Shown: positions 63,906-64,000 of the stretch, in pieces
Numbering within the stretch: the first letter of the stretch is position 1
Layout: each line of letters opens with the position of its first letter
From: SMYC01 sp965197495
Lineage (GTDB): Bacteria > Acidobacteriota > Vicinamibacteria > Marinacidobacterales > SMYC01
Assembly (NCBI GenBank): GCA_965197495.1
Contig: OZ240210.1
Span: 4,960,001 to 5,024,000, forward strand
Reading direction: 5' to 3'
DNA length: 64,000 nt
Position numbers and translations under genes: made by a program
Notes under the pieces: model-generated
What the model was told of the DNA's origin: nothing
Database searches by the model: none
The model's input: only the letters and a program-made list of their open reading frames with translations

Positions 63906-63984
63906 GAACTCTGCGAGTGTTACTATCGGTAACGTGTATTTAACATAATCGGCGCACACGTGTTCGTTTGAAATGATGTCTCGT
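63906..63984 (+). repeat. Direct repeat R2 with dif-like XerD half-site
   Basis: Second copy of R1. Hairpin GTTAC-TATCG-GTAAC, then ATTTAACATAATCGGCGCAC and ACGTGTTCG. The 12-mer ATTTAACATAAT matches the dif XerD arm plus one base. R1 and R2 enclose the TonB receptor gene and its Fur-like box in a segment of about 2.6 kb. Confidence 0.6.
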
Positions 63985-64000
63985 GGGCGATGACCCTCCC

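Noticed and set aside
63813..63932. A 39-residue plus-strand ORF (MMRIIVALFLSS... ending CELCECYYR)
   Set aside because: No ribosome binding site, its start overlaps the Fur-like box and its stop lies in repeat R2. Probably chance.
1..64000. tRNA, rRNA, prophage or conjugative element genes
   Set aside because: None were recognised on either strand; mobile DNA here consists of IS elements, their remnants, a MITE and possible Xer-type repeats only.

Overview
The window looks like a GC-rich chromosomal segment (or MAG contig) from an Acidobacteriota-like bacterium. This is inferred from gene content: Ser/Thr kinases of the 'GEVYRARDTKLGREVAIKVLPE' type with TolB/WD40-like tails, a DUF1592-DUF1552-ankyrin operon, PQQ-like propellers, a PEP-CTERM protein, TonB receptors and a lipoprotein S9 peptidase. 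No rRNA, tRNA, prophage or CRISPR array was seen, so the taxonomy is not proven.

Layout. 1-13 kb is mostly minus strand: secreted propeller protein, metallo-beta-lactamase-fold hydrolase, Na+/solute symporter with a small membrane partner, Tat-exported FAD oxidoreductase, O-antigen ligase and TPR protein. 13-32.5 kb is a mobile-element and pseudogene zone: NTase/PqqD remnant, a two-domain secreted gene split by an IS3 element, TonB-barrel and kinase relics, a PEP-CTERM gene, two head-to-tail ISL3 copies, an IS110 element, and an IS1380 element nested in a second IS110 relic. 32.5-48.7 kb is calmer: DUF1059, a DapA-like aldolase, a TPP decarboxylase pair, ankyrin, DUF1552 and DUF1592 proteins, a class-C-type serine hydrolase, a polysaccharide deacetylase, and a YVTN-propeller/cytochrome pair. 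48.7-51 kb holds an M20 peptidase gene broken by a third ISL3 copy, itself carrying a 189-bp MITE. 51-57.5 kb has a ModA-like binding protein, a YchJ-family protein, an S9 peptidase, a PQQ propeller and an HsdS remnant. 57.5-64 kb has an IS1634 transposase interrupted by IS256, then a TonB receptor with a Fur-like box, flanked by two ~80-bp direct repeats that each contain a dif-like XerD half-site.

Two themes matter most. First, insertion histories can be rebuilt exactly: 8-bp target duplications for ISL3 copy 3 and IS256, 4-bp duplications for IS1380 and its MITE, and two IS110 ends joined to the same kinase codons. Second, many otherwise intact genes carry one in-frame stop or one single-base indel, often in a homopolymer. 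This could be real decay or uncorrected long-read sequencing error; the sequence alone cannot decide, and such genes are labelled pseudogene with that caveat.
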